Shown here one piece after another: positions 17,344 to 26,410 of a stretch of 64,000 nucleotides of DNA (positions are counted from its first letter, which is position 1; the number at the start of each line of letters is the position of its first letter). The stretch spans positions 59,069-123,068 of the forward strand of contig JAJDUG010000059.1 of assembly GCA_022826755.1 (NCBI GenBank), in the 5' to 3' direction. A model generated the notes under the pieces. The model did not search any database, was not told the origin of the DNA, and saw only the letters and a list, made by a program, of their open reading frames with translations. The translations under genes were made by a program, and so were the position numbers. The stretch is from Acidobacteriota bacterium (lineage in GTDB: Bacteria > Acidobacteriota > Terriglobia > Versatilivoradales > Versatilivoraceae).

Positions 17344-18975
17344 ATGAGCTATCGAGACATCCTGCAAAAAATCCGGCTCGCCTTTCCCCAGCCGGTCTCC
17401 GACCCGATTCACGATTCCTATTTCGTTCACTCCATCATGCGTGCTCTGGATCAGGTCGACGCGCTCAAGACGCAGGTGCCGATCCTCGGGACCGTCACTT
17501 CCGGTGATTTCGAGCAGGCGAGACATGCCATGCTGCCCCCAAGGATGTCCTCCGTCGAGCAGGTGACCGGCGACCTCGTGGACTACCTTCGCGGCATGAC
17601 CATCTTCGGTCATCCGCGCACTCAACAAAATGTCGTTCCTCCACCCACCATCTCGAGCCTGATAGGCGTGCTGCTGTCTTCCCTGCACAATCCCAATCTC
17701 GCCTGGGACGAATACAGCCGACTGGTGGCGCTGGCCGAAGTCGAGGCGGTCGGCATGACGGCGCAATTGGTCGGCTATGACCGGCAGCGAGCCGATGGCG
17801 TGTTCACCTTCGGCGGGACCGGGACCACTCTCTACGGGGTGAAGATGGGATTGGAAAAAGCCTGCCCGCAGTCCATGCGAACGGGCGTATCCAGGGACGC
17901 GGTCGCGTTCGTTTCGGATGCCGGACACTACTGCGCCCATAACGTCGTGGGGTGGCTGGGCATGGGCACCGACAACCTGATCACCATTCCGACAACGGAT
18001 GAAAACGAAATGGACCTGGCTCGCTTCGAGCAGGAAGGCAGGACGGCGCTCAAGTGCGGGAGGCGGATCGCCGCCATTATCGCCACCATGGGAACCACCG
18101 ATGCCTTCGGGTTGGATGATCTGCAGGGAATCGTGAGGCTACGGGATGCCTGGGTCGACGAATTCAAACTCGATTACCGCCCGCACGTTCACGCCGACGC
18201 CGTCATCGGATGGGCCTGGTCGGTGTTCAACGACTACGATTTCGGGAGCAATCGACTGGGGTTTCGTCCCCGGACCGTCCGGGCTCTGGCGGGAGCCTGC
18301 CGGCGGATACGCCATCTGTCATTGGCCGACTCCATCGGCGTGGATTTTCACAAGACCGGCTTTGCGCCCTACGTCTCCAGCATGGTCCTCTTCAGGGAGC
18401 GGGAAGACCTGCGCCTGGCGGCGCGGCCCGCCGAGCAGATGCCCTACCTCTATCATTTCGGAGAACATCGTCCCGGCACCTTCACGCTGGAGACGACCAG
18501 GGCGGGGACGGGACCTCTGGCAGCGCTCGGAAACTACCGATTGTTCGGGAAAGAGGGTTTGCAGGTCATCCTGGGATACATCGTGGAGATGGCGCAGCTC
18601 CTGAGGGAGCACCTGGAAGGGCAAGAGGGAACCACGGTGCTGAACCGGGACAATTTCGGGACGGTGACGCTGTTCAGGGCCTATCCCGACGGTGTCGATA
18701 CCTTCGCCATCAAGCGCCAGGAATTCGATGACCCCGCCTATCGGGAGGTCCTTCTTACCAACAACGACTACAACCGGGCCATTTTCGAGTACGTGCACTC
18801 CGAAGCCATGGCCGGACGGGGCGCGGTCATTTCCTCCACCGAGTGCTACCGGCGCACCAGGTACCGGGAACCCGTCTATGCCCTGAAGTCCTACATCCTG
18901 TCGCCCTTTGTGGATGAAGGCGATATCGAAGTGGTTGTGGCAAAGGTTCTGGAAGCCAGAGAGAAAATCGCCTGA
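17344..18975 (+). CDS. PLP-dependent group II amino acid decarboxylase
   Basis: 543-residue fold-type I enzyme of the glutamate/aromatic/aspartate decarboxylase superfamily. Landmarks: PPPTISSLIGVLLSSLHNPN, FTFGGTGTTLYGVKMGL for phosphate binding, HVHADAVIGWAW with the PLP-facing Asp, and the Schiff-base lysine in GVDFHKTGF. The C-terminal small domain is present (YALKSYILSPFV). The residue pattern fits aspartate 1-decarboxylase (PanP-like) or tyrosine/glutamate decarboxylases and the substrate cannot be decided. A GGAGG precedes the ATG. A short AGTC-N7-GACT stem plus T6 directly after the stop could be a weak terminator. Confidence 0.85.
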   Translation: MSYRDILQKIRLAFPQPVSDPIHDSYFVHSIMRALDQVDALKTQVPILGTVTSGDFEQARHAMLPPRMSSVEQVTGDLVDYLRGMTIFGHPRTQQNVVPPPTISSLIGVLLSSLHNPNLAWDEYSRLVALAEVEAVGMTAQLVGYDRQRADGVFTFGGTGTTLYGVKMGLEKACPQSMRTGVSRDAVAFVSDAGHYCAHNVVGWLGMGTDNLITIPTTDENEMDLARFEQEGRTALKCGRRIAAIIATMGTTDAFGLDDLQGIVRLRDAWVDEFKLDYRPHVHADAVIGWAWSVFNDYDFGSNRLGFRPRTVRALAGACRRIRHLSLADSIGVDFHKTGFAPYVSSMVLFREREDLRLAARPAEQMPYLYHFGEHRPGTFTLETTRAGTGPLAALGNYRLFGKEGLQVILGYIVEMAQLLREHLEGQEGTTVLNRDNFGTVTLFRAYPDGVDTFAIKRQEFDDPAYREVLLTNNDYNRAIFEYVHSEAMAGRGAVISSTECYRRTRYREPVYALKSYILSPFVDEGDIEVVVAKVLEAREKIA

Positions 18976-19176
18976 GTCTGCCGTCGACTTTTTTGGAACT
19001 CCCCTTGCGCGGCCAAACGGAAGTTTGATCTCATTGCGTTCCGGTGCTCGGGTCCCTCAGGGCCGGCACGTCTGCCCAAGGGCCGCCGGGTTTAGGCTCG
19101 CAAGGCGGCTCCGGGGGCCGCCGGGGGCTGTGGTCAGGGGGAAGGGCCCCACCCGTTTGTCCCGGATACGCGACTC

Positions 19177-20124
19177 ATGCGACTTCATCGATTCGTTTCC
19201 ATCCCCGGGCGGCAATTGGGGACGCTGCTGGGTCTGCTGAGCCTGTGCGTGGTTCTCTGGATCCTGACGCCCTACTTCCTGACCCTCTCGAACCTTCTCA
19301 ACGTTGTGGAGCAGTCCTCCGTGATCGCCATCATGGCGGCCGGCATGACCTTCGTCATCATCACCGCCGGGATCGACCTTTCGGTGGGATCGGTCCTGGC
19401 CCTTTCCGGCGTGGTGATGGCCACTCTGCTGCAGGCCGGGGTTCCGCTCCCACTGGCCCTGGCGGCCAGCCTGGTCAGCGGATTCCTGTGCGGCATGCTC
19501 AACGGTGTCCTGATTACCCGGGGGCGGCTCCCGCCCTTCATTTCAACCCTGGGCATGATGAGCGTTGCGCGGGGCGCCGCTCTGCTGGTGACGCAGGGGA
19601 GGCCGGTCTCCGGTTTCTCGGAGTCCTTTCGAAACCTGGCCTCCGGCGAGATCCTCTACGTTCCGATTCCCATCCTCATCATGCTGCTGGTCTACCTTGT
19701 GGCGGCAGTCCTGTTGGGACGGACCGGCTTTGGACGCCATGTCTACGCCATTGGCGGCAACGAAGAGGCGGCCCTTCTGTCCGGTGTCGACGTCAGGAAG
19801 GTCAAGGCCCTGGTCTATGGAATTTGTGGAATGCTGAGCGGGTTGGCTGCCGTGATCCTGACGGCGCGGTTGAACTCGGCCCAACCCATTGCCGGCATCA
19901 TGTACGAGCTGGATGCCATCGCCGCCACCGTGATCGGTGGAACCAGCTTGATGGGCGGCGAGGGCACCGTATTCGGGACCCTGGTGGGCGCCCTGATCAT
20001 GGGGGTCCTGCGAAACGGACTCAATCTCTTGGATGTTTCATCCTTCGTGCAGCAGATCGTCATCGGCTCGGTGATCATTCTGGCCGTGCTGGTGGACATG
20101 TTTCTCAAGAATCGCAAGGTCTGA
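19177..20124 (+). CDS. Ribose/sugar-type ABC transporter permease (RbsC-like)
   Basis: Inner-membrane permease, 315 residues with about nine hydrophobic helices, of the BPD_transp_2 (RbsC/XylH/AraH) family. Typical stretches are GMTFVIITAGIDLSVGSVLA, MLNGVLITRGRLPPFISTLG, AIGGNEEAALLSGVDV (the coupling helix region) and AATVIGGTSLMGGEGTVFG. It is followed by a binding-protein gene, but no RbsA-type ATPase lies on either side, so the ATPase must be encoded elsewhere if the importer is functional. Confidence 0.92.
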   Translation: MRLHRFVSIPGRQLGTLLGLLSLCVVLWILTPYFLTLSNLLNVVEQSSVIAIMAAGMTFVIITAGIDLSVGSVLALSGVVMATLLQAGVPLPLALAASLVSGFLCGMLNGVLITRGRLPPFISTLGMMSVARGAALLVTQGRPVSGFSESFRNLASGEILYVPIPILIMLLVYLVAAVLLGRTGFGRHVYAIGGNEEAALLSGVDVRKVKALVYGICGMLSGLAAVILTARLNSAQPIAGIMYELDAIAATVIGGTSLMGGEGTVFGTLVGALIMGVLRNGLNLLDVSSFVQQIVIGSVIILAVLVDMFLKNRKV

Positions 20125-20210
20125 CGAGAGTGTGCCTCAAACCGACAGGCCAGGAAGAAAAGATATCCGCGAGCTGTTCTGGATCCCAATCCGGGCAGGA
20201 GGAGACCGCA

Positions 20211-21188
20211 ATGAAATCCGAGAAGTGCCCCACTCGTCGTCCGGTGCTGATGCTTGTGGCCACGGTCTGCGTCGGCCTGAGCTGGCTGCAGTGCGGGCGG
20301 GAAGCCGGACCCTCCGCCGACAATCCCATTATCGCCCTGGTGATGAAGACGCTCAATCACCCCTACTTCCTCGATATGCAGCGGGGCGCCAAGGAGGCCG
20401 CCCGCAATTTGAACATCCGACTGGTGATACAGGCCGCGGAGCGCGAGATAGATGTCGAAAAGCAGATGCAGATCGTGGAGAACATGATCCAGAGGAGGGT
20501 TTCGGCCCTCTGTATCGCCCCCAGCGGTTCCCGGGAGATCGTGCCCGTCATCGTGAAAGCCAATCAAGCCGGGATCCCGGTTCTGATCGTGGATACCCGC
20601 GTCGACCAGGAGGCGCTGAGGGAAGCGGGAGGCGAGATCGCCGGATTCGTCGGGGCTGACAACCTGAAGGGAGGCCGGATGGCGGGTGAATTCCTGGCGG
20701 AGCAATTGAATGGACAGGGAAAGGTGGCCATTCTGGAGGGGATCCCGGGACATGAAACCGGGGACTCCCGCCTGCGGGGCTTCCACCAGGTCATCCGGAA
20801 CCATCCGGGTATTCAGGTGCTGTCGTCTCAGACCGCCAACTGGGAGCGAGCCCAGGGATATACCGTGTTTCAGAACATGCTCCAGGCCCGCCCCGACATC
20901 GAGGCCCTCTTTTCCTGCAGCGACATGATGGCGCTGGGCGCCATCGAGGCCATCGCCGAGGCCGGACGGGAAGGGTCCATCGTGGTCGTGGGTTTCGACG
21001 CGGCCAGCGAAGCCAGGGAAGCGGTCCGGCAGGGCAGGTTGCTGGCCACTGTGGCCCAATACCCCTACGAAATGGGCAAACGGGTGGTTGAAAACGCCGT
21101 CGAGTTTCTCAAGGGCAACCCGATCGAGAAGGATGTAGACGTGCCGATTCGACTGATTACCAAGGAGGTCCTGGACGCCGAGGGATGA
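20211..21188 (+). CDS. Sugar ABC transporter substrate-binding protein (RbsB-like)
   Basis: 325-residue periplasmic binding protein of the Peripla_BP_4 type. After the signal segment (VLMLVATVCVGLSWLQC, with a non-canonical lipobox: Gln at -1) come PIIALVMKTLNHPYF, VSALCIAPSGS, IPVLIVDTRVD, AILEGIPGHETGDSRLRGF and ALFSCSDMMALGAIEA. That is the standard two-lobe order for ribose, galactose or related ligands. A strong AGGAGGAG precedes the ATG. Partner of the preceding permease. Confidence 0.92.
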   Translation: MKSEKCPTRRPVLMLVATVCVGLSWLQCGREAGPSADNPIIALVMKTLNHPYFLDMQRGAKEAARNLNIRLVIQAAEREIDVEKQMQIVENMIQRRVSALCIAPSGSREIVPVIVKANQAGIPVLIVDTRVDQEALREAGGEIAGFVGADNLKGGRMAGEFLAEQLNGQGKVAILEGIPGHETGDSRLRGFHQVIRNHPGIQVLSSQTANWERAQGYTVFQNMLQARPDIEALFSCSDMMALGAIEAIAEAGREGSIVVVGFDAASEAREAVRQGRLLATVAQYPYEMGKRVVENAVEFLKGNPIEKDVDVPIRLITKEVLDAEG

Positions 21189-21347
21189 TTTCGGGGGGCG
21201 GAAGACGGACCGGCGTCGCGGTTTCACCGGGGGGCGCGGTCATCGCTTGAGACGGGTGAACCACCGTTTGCCGACACCCTTTTCCCTGGACAGTTCCAGG
21301 GTTATTCATTACCATGCGGCCTGTTTCGGAAAACGAATTCATCAGGT

Positions 21348-21447
21348 CTCGGGCTCCGTGCGATCCGGATCCGCGAATCCCGCCAGGTTCGGAAGAAAGC
21401 AACGGTAGTGGACTCCCGGAGGTGCCGCGGAAACACCCGGGGCCTGG
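21348..21447 (+). ncRNA. ffs: Signal recognition particle RNA (bacterial small type)
   Basis: The segment about 21383-21415 reads CCAGGTTCGGAAGAAAGCAA followed by CGGTAG, the conserved domain IV of SRP RNA: the GGAA tetraloop flanked by CAGG and AGCA/ACGGTAG internal-loop strands that bind Ffh. Outer strands can pair, for example GGCTCCG at 21352-21358 with CGGGGCC at 21438-21444. The location, about 200 nt upstream of dnaX on the same strand, is a recurrent position for ffs in bacteria. Exact ends are estimated. Confidence 0.85.
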
Positions 21448-21650
21448 CCAGTACAGGGCCGTTTCCGGACCCGCAGCTCACTTCCCCAATTTCCCGCCAG
21501 CGGTTCCGATTCTCCCGATTCGAGTGGAATGCGAGACCCCGCTTGATTCAAGATTGAGGGATCCCTGCCTGCCGGTCCCGAGGGCGAACGGCCCTCGCCA
21601 CGTGCCGGGCGGCGGGCGGGTATGAAGCCGAAGGACCTTGGGACAGGCTC

Positions 21651-23312
21651 ATGAGCTATCAGGTTCTGGCCCGCAAGTGGCGGCCGCAGACCTTTGCTGA
21701 AATCGTGGGGCAGGGAGCCACGGCCGAGACCCTCAAGAACGCCATCTCCCAGAATCGCATCGCCCACGCCTATCTGTTTGCCGGGGCACGGGGAGTGGGC
21801 AAGACCACCACGGCCCGGATTCTGGCCAAGGCGTTGAACTGCCGGCAGGGCCCCACCGTCAATCCCTGCAACGACTGCGCTGCCTGCCGGGAAGTGACTT
21901 CGGGTCAATCCATCGATGTTCTCGAGATAGACGCGGCCTCCAACCGCGGCATCGACGAGATTCGCGAACTGCGGGAAAGCGTCCGATACCGGCCGGCGCG
22001 GGACCGCTACAAGATCTTCATCATCGATGAAGTCCATATGCTCACCACCGAGGCATTCAACGCCCTGCTCAAGACCCTGGAAGAACCTCCCGCGCACGTG
22101 GTCTTCATCCTGGCCACGACCGAGTTGCACAAGGTGCCCGGAACCATCCTTTCCCGCTGCCAGCACTTCAACTTCCGCGCCATCAGCTACCGGGAGATTT
22201 TCGAGCGTCTGGAGTTGATCGCCGGTGAAGAGCAGGTCCGGATCGAAGAGCGGGCCCTGAGCGCCATTGCGCGGGCTTCCGAGGGGAGCCTTCGCGACGC
22301 GGAGTCCCTGCTGGACCAGGCGATTTCCCTTTGCGGCGAGGAGGTGAAGGAAGAGCAGGTGCGCGACTTGTTGGGCGTTGTCCCCCAGCAATTGCTGGAG
22401 GATGTTGCCGGCGCCGTCATCGCCCGCGACTCCAAGCGAGTCCTGGCGCTGGTGGATCAGGTCCTGACCAGCGGCAGGAACCCCCAGCAACTGGTTCGCG
22501 AGCTGATGGGCCATTTTCGCAACCTGCTGATGGTCAAGATCGCGGGCAAGGACCCTCAACTGGTCGCTGTCCCGGCGGAGGACCTGGCGCGCTTGCAGAC
22601 CGTCAGCGCCCAACTTTCCGAGGAGGATGTCACCCGATTTTTCCAGATTCTGGTGGCAACCGACGGCGAGTTGCGTGGTTCGTTTCACCCCAGGCTGCAT
22701 CTGGAGTTGGGCCTGGTCCGCATGGTTCAGGCCAGGCGCCTGGCAGCGCTGGAGGAATTGCTGGCGGCGTTCTCCGGAGACACCCTGCCCGGAAAACCCG
22801 AACCGCCGGCCATGGCCGGCCCTCCACGTTCCGATCCTGCGCCTCCCTCGGCCATTGTCCAGGATTCCAGCCCGCCTTCTCGGGCTGCGGCGACCACCTG
22901 CCTGGACGGAATTCTCGCGGCCGTGTCCAACGAATCCCCCATGGTGGCATCCATGCTGGGGCACGCTCGGGACGCGACTGTCGCGGGAGACTCGCTCAGA
23001 GTCCGGTTTGCGACCGGTCGACGCGGTTCGTGCGAGTTGCTGCAGTCCCCTGAGAACCTGGAGGTGATTGCCAGGGCGAGCGCCAGGCTCGAAGGACGCC
23101 CATTGAAGGTGACTCTGCTGGTGGTAGAGGATCAGCCGCCCCCGGAAGCGCCGCCCCCAGCGGAAGTCCCACCGCCGACCGAGGTCATGCCGCCGCCGGA
23201 GGATGAGATCGAAAGACAGGAGTCGAAGCGGATTCTCGAGGACAAGCGAGTGCAGAGCTTTCTGGAAGTATTTCAGGTCCAGGACAAACCGGAGGTTCGG
23301 AAATTGAAGTAG
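21651..23312 (+). CDS. dnaX: DNA polymerase III subunit gamma/tau
   Basis: Clamp-loader ATPase, 553 residues. The N-terminus is SYQVLARKWRPQTFAEIVGQ, followed by Walker A GARGVGKTT, a zinc module with four cysteines (C in ALNCRQ, NPCNDCAAC), Walker B FIIDEVHML, and the sensor/SRC region TILSRCQHF. Residues about 375-420 and 490-520 are proline-rich linkers (several PPPxE repeats) before a short C-terminal domain. No slippery heptamer for a gamma frameshift was noticed. It heads the cluster dnaX-ebfC-recR, a widespread gene order. Confidence 0.97.
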   Translation: MSYQVLARKWRPQTFAEIVGQGATAETLKNAISQNRIAHAYLFAGARGVGKTTTARILAKALNCRQGPTVNPCNDCAACREVTSGQSIDVLEIDAASNRGIDEIRELRESVRYRPARDRYKIFIIDEVHMLTTEAFNALLKTLEEPPAHVVFILATTELHKVPGTILSRCQHFNFRAISYREIFERLELIAGEEQVRIEERALSAIARASEGSLRDAESLLDQAISLCGEEVKEEQVRDLLGVVPQQLLEDVAGAVIARDSKRVLALVDQVLTSGRNPQQLVRELMGHFRNLLMVKIAGKDPQLVAVPAEDLARLQTVSAQLSEEDVTRFFQILVATDGELRGSFHPRLHLELGLVRMVQARRLAALEELLAAFSGDTLPGKPEPPAMAGPPRSDPAPPSAIVQDSSPPSRAAATTCLDGILAAVSNESPMVASMLGHARDATVAGDSLRVRFATGRRGSCELLQSPENLEVIARASARLEGRPLKVTLLVVEDQPPPEAPPPAEVPPPTEVMPPPEDEIERQESKRILEDKRVQSFLEVFQVQDKPEVRKLK

Positions 23313-23342
23313 AATCGGTGCGGCGTTGGCATGGAGGCCCTG

Positions 23343-23645
23343 ATGAAAAATATTCAGCAGATCATGAAACAGGCGCAGCAGATGCAGGAGCAGTTGCAGA
23401 AGCAGATGGCGGAGTTGTCGGTTGAGGGCACGGCCGGCGGAGGAATGGTGCTGGTCAGAATGAATGGACTCAAGCAGGTGTCTGAAGTGAAGATAGAGCC
23501 CGACGCCGCAGGCTCCGGAGATCTGGAGATGTTGCAGGATCTGGTGGTTGCCGCCTTCAACGAGGCGGCGCGCAAAGTGGATGAAGCCATGGCAGGCCAG
23601 ATTGGAGGCCTCACCGGAGGAATGCGGATCCCGGGACTGATGTAG
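23343..23645 (+). CDS. ebfC: Nucleoid-associated protein, YbaB/EbfC family
   Basis: 100-residue dimeric DNA-binding protein. It starts MKNIQQIMKQAQQMQEQLQK (coiled helix), then a beta region with VEGTAGGGMV and EVKIEPD, and a C-terminal helix ending GMRIPGLM, all typical of YbaB/EbfC. ATG 23343 is preferred because GGAGG at 23333-23337 fits its spacing; the ATG at 23331 would contain that Shine-Dalgarno. Placement between dnaX and recR is conserved across bacteria. Confidence 0.96.
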   Translation: MKNIQQIMKQAQQMQEQLQKQMAELSVEGTAGGGMVLVRMNGLKQVSEVKIEPDAAGSGDLEMLQDLVVAAFNEAARKVDEAMAGQIGGLTGGMRIPGLM

Positions 23646-23666
23646 CCCAGTTGCCATCCGGTCAAA

Positions 23667-24266
23667 ATGCGTGACTACGCCCGCCCCGTCGAGGAATTGA
23701 TTGCCGAGCTCAAGAAGCTGCCGGGCATCGGTTCCAAGTCGGCTCAGCGCCTTGCCTTTCACATCGTGCGCGCGTCCTCCAGCGAGGCCCGCGGGCTGGC
23801 CGAGTCGATTCTCAACGTCACCGATTCCATCCGCTACTGTTCGGTCTGCTACTACATCACCGACGTCGATCCCTGCTTCTACTGCACCGATTCCCTTCGC
23901 GACCGCAGCCTGATTTGCGTGTTGGAGGAGCCCCACAACGTCGTTGCCGTCGAGAAGACCCGGGAATACCGGGGGCTCTACCATGTGCTGCTGGGGGTGC
24001 TGTCTCCCCTCAACGGCATTGGCCCCGACCAGCTCAAGATCAAGGCGCTGCTGGAACGCCTGAAGGACGGACAGGTCGAGGAAGTGATCGTGGCTACCAA
24101 CCCCAGCGTGGAGGGAGAGGCCACGGCTCTCTACCTGTCCAAGCTGATCAAGCCGCTTCAGGTTCGGGTGACGCGTATCGCCATGGGAGTTCCCGTGGGC
24201 GGGGACCTGGACTACGCCGACGAAATAACCATGGCGAGAGCTCTGGAAGGCAGGAGGGATCTGTGA
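23667..24266 (+). CDS. recR: Recombination mediator RecR
   Basis: 199 residues, the usual length. N-terminal helix-hairpin-helix (ELKKLPGIGSKSAQRLAFH), a four-cysteine zinc finger (CSVCYYITDVDPCFYC), and a Toprim domain with CVLEEPHNV and VATNPSVEGEATA, followed by RIAMGVPVGGDLDYADE. RecR works with RecO/RecF to load RecA at gaps. Third gene of the dnaX cluster. Confidence 0.98.
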   Translation: MRDYARPVEELIAELKKLPGIGSKSAQRLAFHIVRASSSEARGLAESILNVTDSIRYCSVCYYITDVDPCFYCTDSLRDRSLICVLEEPHNVVAVEKTREYRGLYHVLLGVLSPLNGIGPDQLKIKALLERLKDGQVEEVIVATNPSVEGEATALYLSKLIKPLQVRVTRIAMGVPVGGDLDYADEITMARALEGRRDL

Positions 24267-24313
24267 GATGAGGATCTCTCCGCCGCCGGATCTCCGCAGG
24301 GATGAGGATTCCT

Positions 24314-25054
24314 ATGGACATTGAGGGCAAGGTGGCGTTCATCACCGGAACCCGGAGAATCGGCCGGCTTGTGGGCGTCGCTTTGGGGCAAAGAGGGGCC
24401 AGGGTCGCCCTGGGGTATCACCGCTCCCGGGAATCGGCCGAGGGGGCTGCGCAGGAGCTTCGGGCCGCGGGCCGGAAAGCCATGCCGGTTCAGGCCGACT
24501 TGAATCGTGAAGAAGAGATCAGGGATGCGGTGAAGCGAATAGCGGCGGTCTGGGGCGGCGTTGACATCCTGGTGAACCTGGCATCGGTTTACGCCTCCAA
24601 GCCCTTCGAGGAGACGACCGGGAGCGACTGGGACCTCAACATGAATGTCAACCTGCGCAGCGCCTTCCTGTGCGCCCGGGCCGTCACGCCCGGAATGAAA
24701 GCCAGGGGGGGAGGAAGGATCATCAATTGCGCCGATTGGACGGCTGCCAGCGGCCGTCCCCGATACAAGGGATACCTTCCCTATTACGTCTCCAAGGTGG
24801 GTGTGGTGGGTCTCACCGAGGCGCTGGCCCTGGAGCTGGCTCCCTACAACATCCTGGTCAATGCCATTGCTCCGGGCCCCATGGTGCCGCCGCCCGATCT
24901 TGCTCCGGAGGCCGTGGAAGAGGTGCGCCAGGTGACGCCGCTGGGCCGCTGGGGGGGCGGGGAACAGATCGCCCTGGCGGCGATCGGTTTGGTCGAGAGC
25001 GATTTCATCACGGGAGAATGCATCCGGGTCGATGGGGGCCGCCATATTTTGTGA
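24314..25054 (+). CDS. Short-chain dehydrogenase (pteridine-reductase-like)
   Basis: 246-residue classical SDR. The cofactor motif is TGTRRIGRLVG (an Arg-rich TGxxxIGxxxA form as in FolM/PTR1-type pteridine reductases, hinting at NADPH). NLASVYAS replaces the usual NNAG. The catalytic Ser is unclear (CADWTAASG), and YYVSK supplies the Tyr and Lys. The C-terminus has PLGRWGGGEQIA and DGGRHIL. The start at 24314 follows GAGG with proper spacing; an ATG at 24302 is the alternative. Substrate unknown. Confidence 0.85.
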   Translation: MDIEGKVAFITGTRRIGRLVGVALGQRGARVALGYHRSRESAEGAAQELRAAGRKAMPVQADLNREEEIRDAVKRIAAVWGGVDILVNLASVYASKPFEETTGSDWDLNMNVNLRSAFLCARAVTPGMKARGGGRIINCADWTAASGRPRYKGYLPYYVSKVGVVGLTEALALELAPYNILVNAIAPGPMVPPPDLAPEAVEEVRQVTPLGRWGGGEQIALAAIGLVESDFITGECIRVDGGRHIL

Positions 25055-25191
25055 GGGTGGGCTCGCCCCTCGGACGGAGGACGCCCGGCCCCGGGTGGAA
25101 GCGTCATCGTGAGGGAGTCGGGACAGGGGGATTCAGGTTCGGCGTTGCCGGATGGCTCGGGAGGGGCGATCCGGACAACCGGGTTGAGGGC

Positions 25192-26028
25192 ATGAGCGGC
25201 AGACTACCGTGGGGGATGATGGTGCTGGCGGCTGGAATCGCCGGCGGGAGTATTTTGGCTCGGGAGGGAACGCCGCCTGCCGGTTCCACTGAGGCGGCGC
25301 CCCGGGACTCGGGCCGGTCAAGGACCGCTCTCTCGTCCGGCGTGGAGGGCCGGCCCGGCTCCTTGCCCTTCGAGGTGGGAGAACGCCTGGCCTATCGCGT
25401 ATCCTGGGCGGAGACCCTGGAGGCCGGCACGGCGGAGTTGCGGGTGACCTCCGGGGGCTCCAAGGGCTCCGGGGCCTACCGGCTGGTGCTCGATGCCACC
25501 AGCACCCCCGCCATGGCTTCTGTCTATCGGTTGCAGTTGCAGGGTTCTTCCCTGTTCGATCCCCATCGGGGAATCAGCCGGGAGTACCGAAGATCCTTCA
25601 AGGAGAACGGCAGGACCGTGCGGGATAGCGTTGTCTTCAACCCGGCGGGCGGAACGGCCAGGTATGTCGACTCAGGCAAGCAGGTCAACAGGCTCACCAT
25701 CCAATTGGGCGCCCAGGATCCGGTCTCGGCCATCTACCTGGTGCGCACCCTGGGCCTGAAGCCGGGATTGCGGGTCCTGTTCCCCATCGTGGAAGGTGGA
25801 GTGACCTACGAAGCCGATGTCAGGGTCGCCGGGAGCGAGCTGATTTCGACCGCGCTGGGAAGTTTCGCGGCCCACAGGGTGGAAGCCGTTCTACGTCGCG
25901 GGGGAAGCTTGATGCGGGACAAGAAGATGACCTTCTGGTTCACCAGCGACCCTCGACGAATTCCGGTCCTGGCTTCGGTGTCTCTTCCCTTCGGCTCGCT
26001 GTTGGTGGAGTTGACCTCCGCGAACTAG
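25192..26028 (+). CDS. Exported DUF3108-like protein
   Basis: 278 residues. A hydrophobic N-terminal segment (GMMVLAAGIAGGSILA) suggests export. The mature part starts with FEVGERLAYRVSWAETLEAG and continues as a beta-rich domain (SVYRLQLQGSSLFDP, FWFTSDPRRIPVLASV), the pattern of DUF3108 proteins, which are periplasmic or outer-membrane-associated and of unknown function. There is a potential upstream extension in the same frame, but it is an overlap with the SDR gene in another frame and is not believed. Confidence 0.8.
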   Translation: MSGRLPWGMMVLAAGIAGGSILAREGTPPAGSTEAAPRDSGRSRTALSSGVEGRPGSLPFEVGERLAYRVSWAETLEAGTAELRVTSGGSKGSGAYRLVLDATSTPAMASVYRLQLQGSSLFDPHRGISREYRRSFKENGRTVRDSVVFNPAGGTARYVDSGKQVNRLTIQLGAQDPVSAIYLVRTLGLKPGLRVLFPIVEGGVTYEADVRVAGSELISTALGSFAAHRVEAVLRRGGSLMRDKKMTFWFTSDPRRIPVLASVSLPFGSLLVELTSAN

Positions 26029-26048
26029 CCGGGCCCCGGCCTGCCGTG

Positions 26049-26400
26049 CGGATCATTCGAGGAAAAACAAGCGATCGTCAATAAAGGCGAACCACGAATG
26101 AACACGAATGAACACGAATAAACACGAAGACAGGCGAACCCGCTCAAACGACAAGCGGCAATACAATGCTTTTGCAACTTTGTTACCTTGACAGGACCTC
26201 GTTTGCTTCGTAAATATCTCTTCGATATCGGTTGTCACCCCCCCGATCCACAACTCATCGGTCCACTAATTGGTGTTCATTCGTGTCCATTCGTGGTTCG
26301 CCGTTCCCCGTGGTGGATATCTGGTTTCCTTTCGTGTCTTTCTTGGTGTGCCTTCGTGGTCCTTCGTGTGTCTTCGTGGATAGCTCTTTTTCTGTTGTTT
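26049..26400. repeat. Composite dispersed repeat, family A (copy 2)
   Basis: Fills the 382-bp gap after the DUF3108 gene. It begins with CGGATCATTCGAGG (inverse of the end block at 2262 and 49022), then GGCGAACCACGAATGAACAC repeated units at 26085-26125. An inverse arm GTGTTCATTCGTG...GGTTCGCC lies at about 26270-26303, and a CCTTCGTGGTCCTTCGTG run ends in CTTCGTGGATAGCTCTTTTT near 26390. The two arms could form a large hairpin. No gene is seen inside. Confidence 0.75.
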
Positions 26401-26410
26401 CAGAGGCGCA

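Noticed and set aside
18976..18992. Short stem plus T-run after the PLP decarboxylase as a terminator
   Set aside because: Only a 4-bp stem; too weak to list as a feature, mentioned in the gene entry.
21342..23984. 880-codon open frame opposite dnaX, ebfC and recR
   Set aside because: Antisense of three clear housekeeping genes and the SRP RNA.
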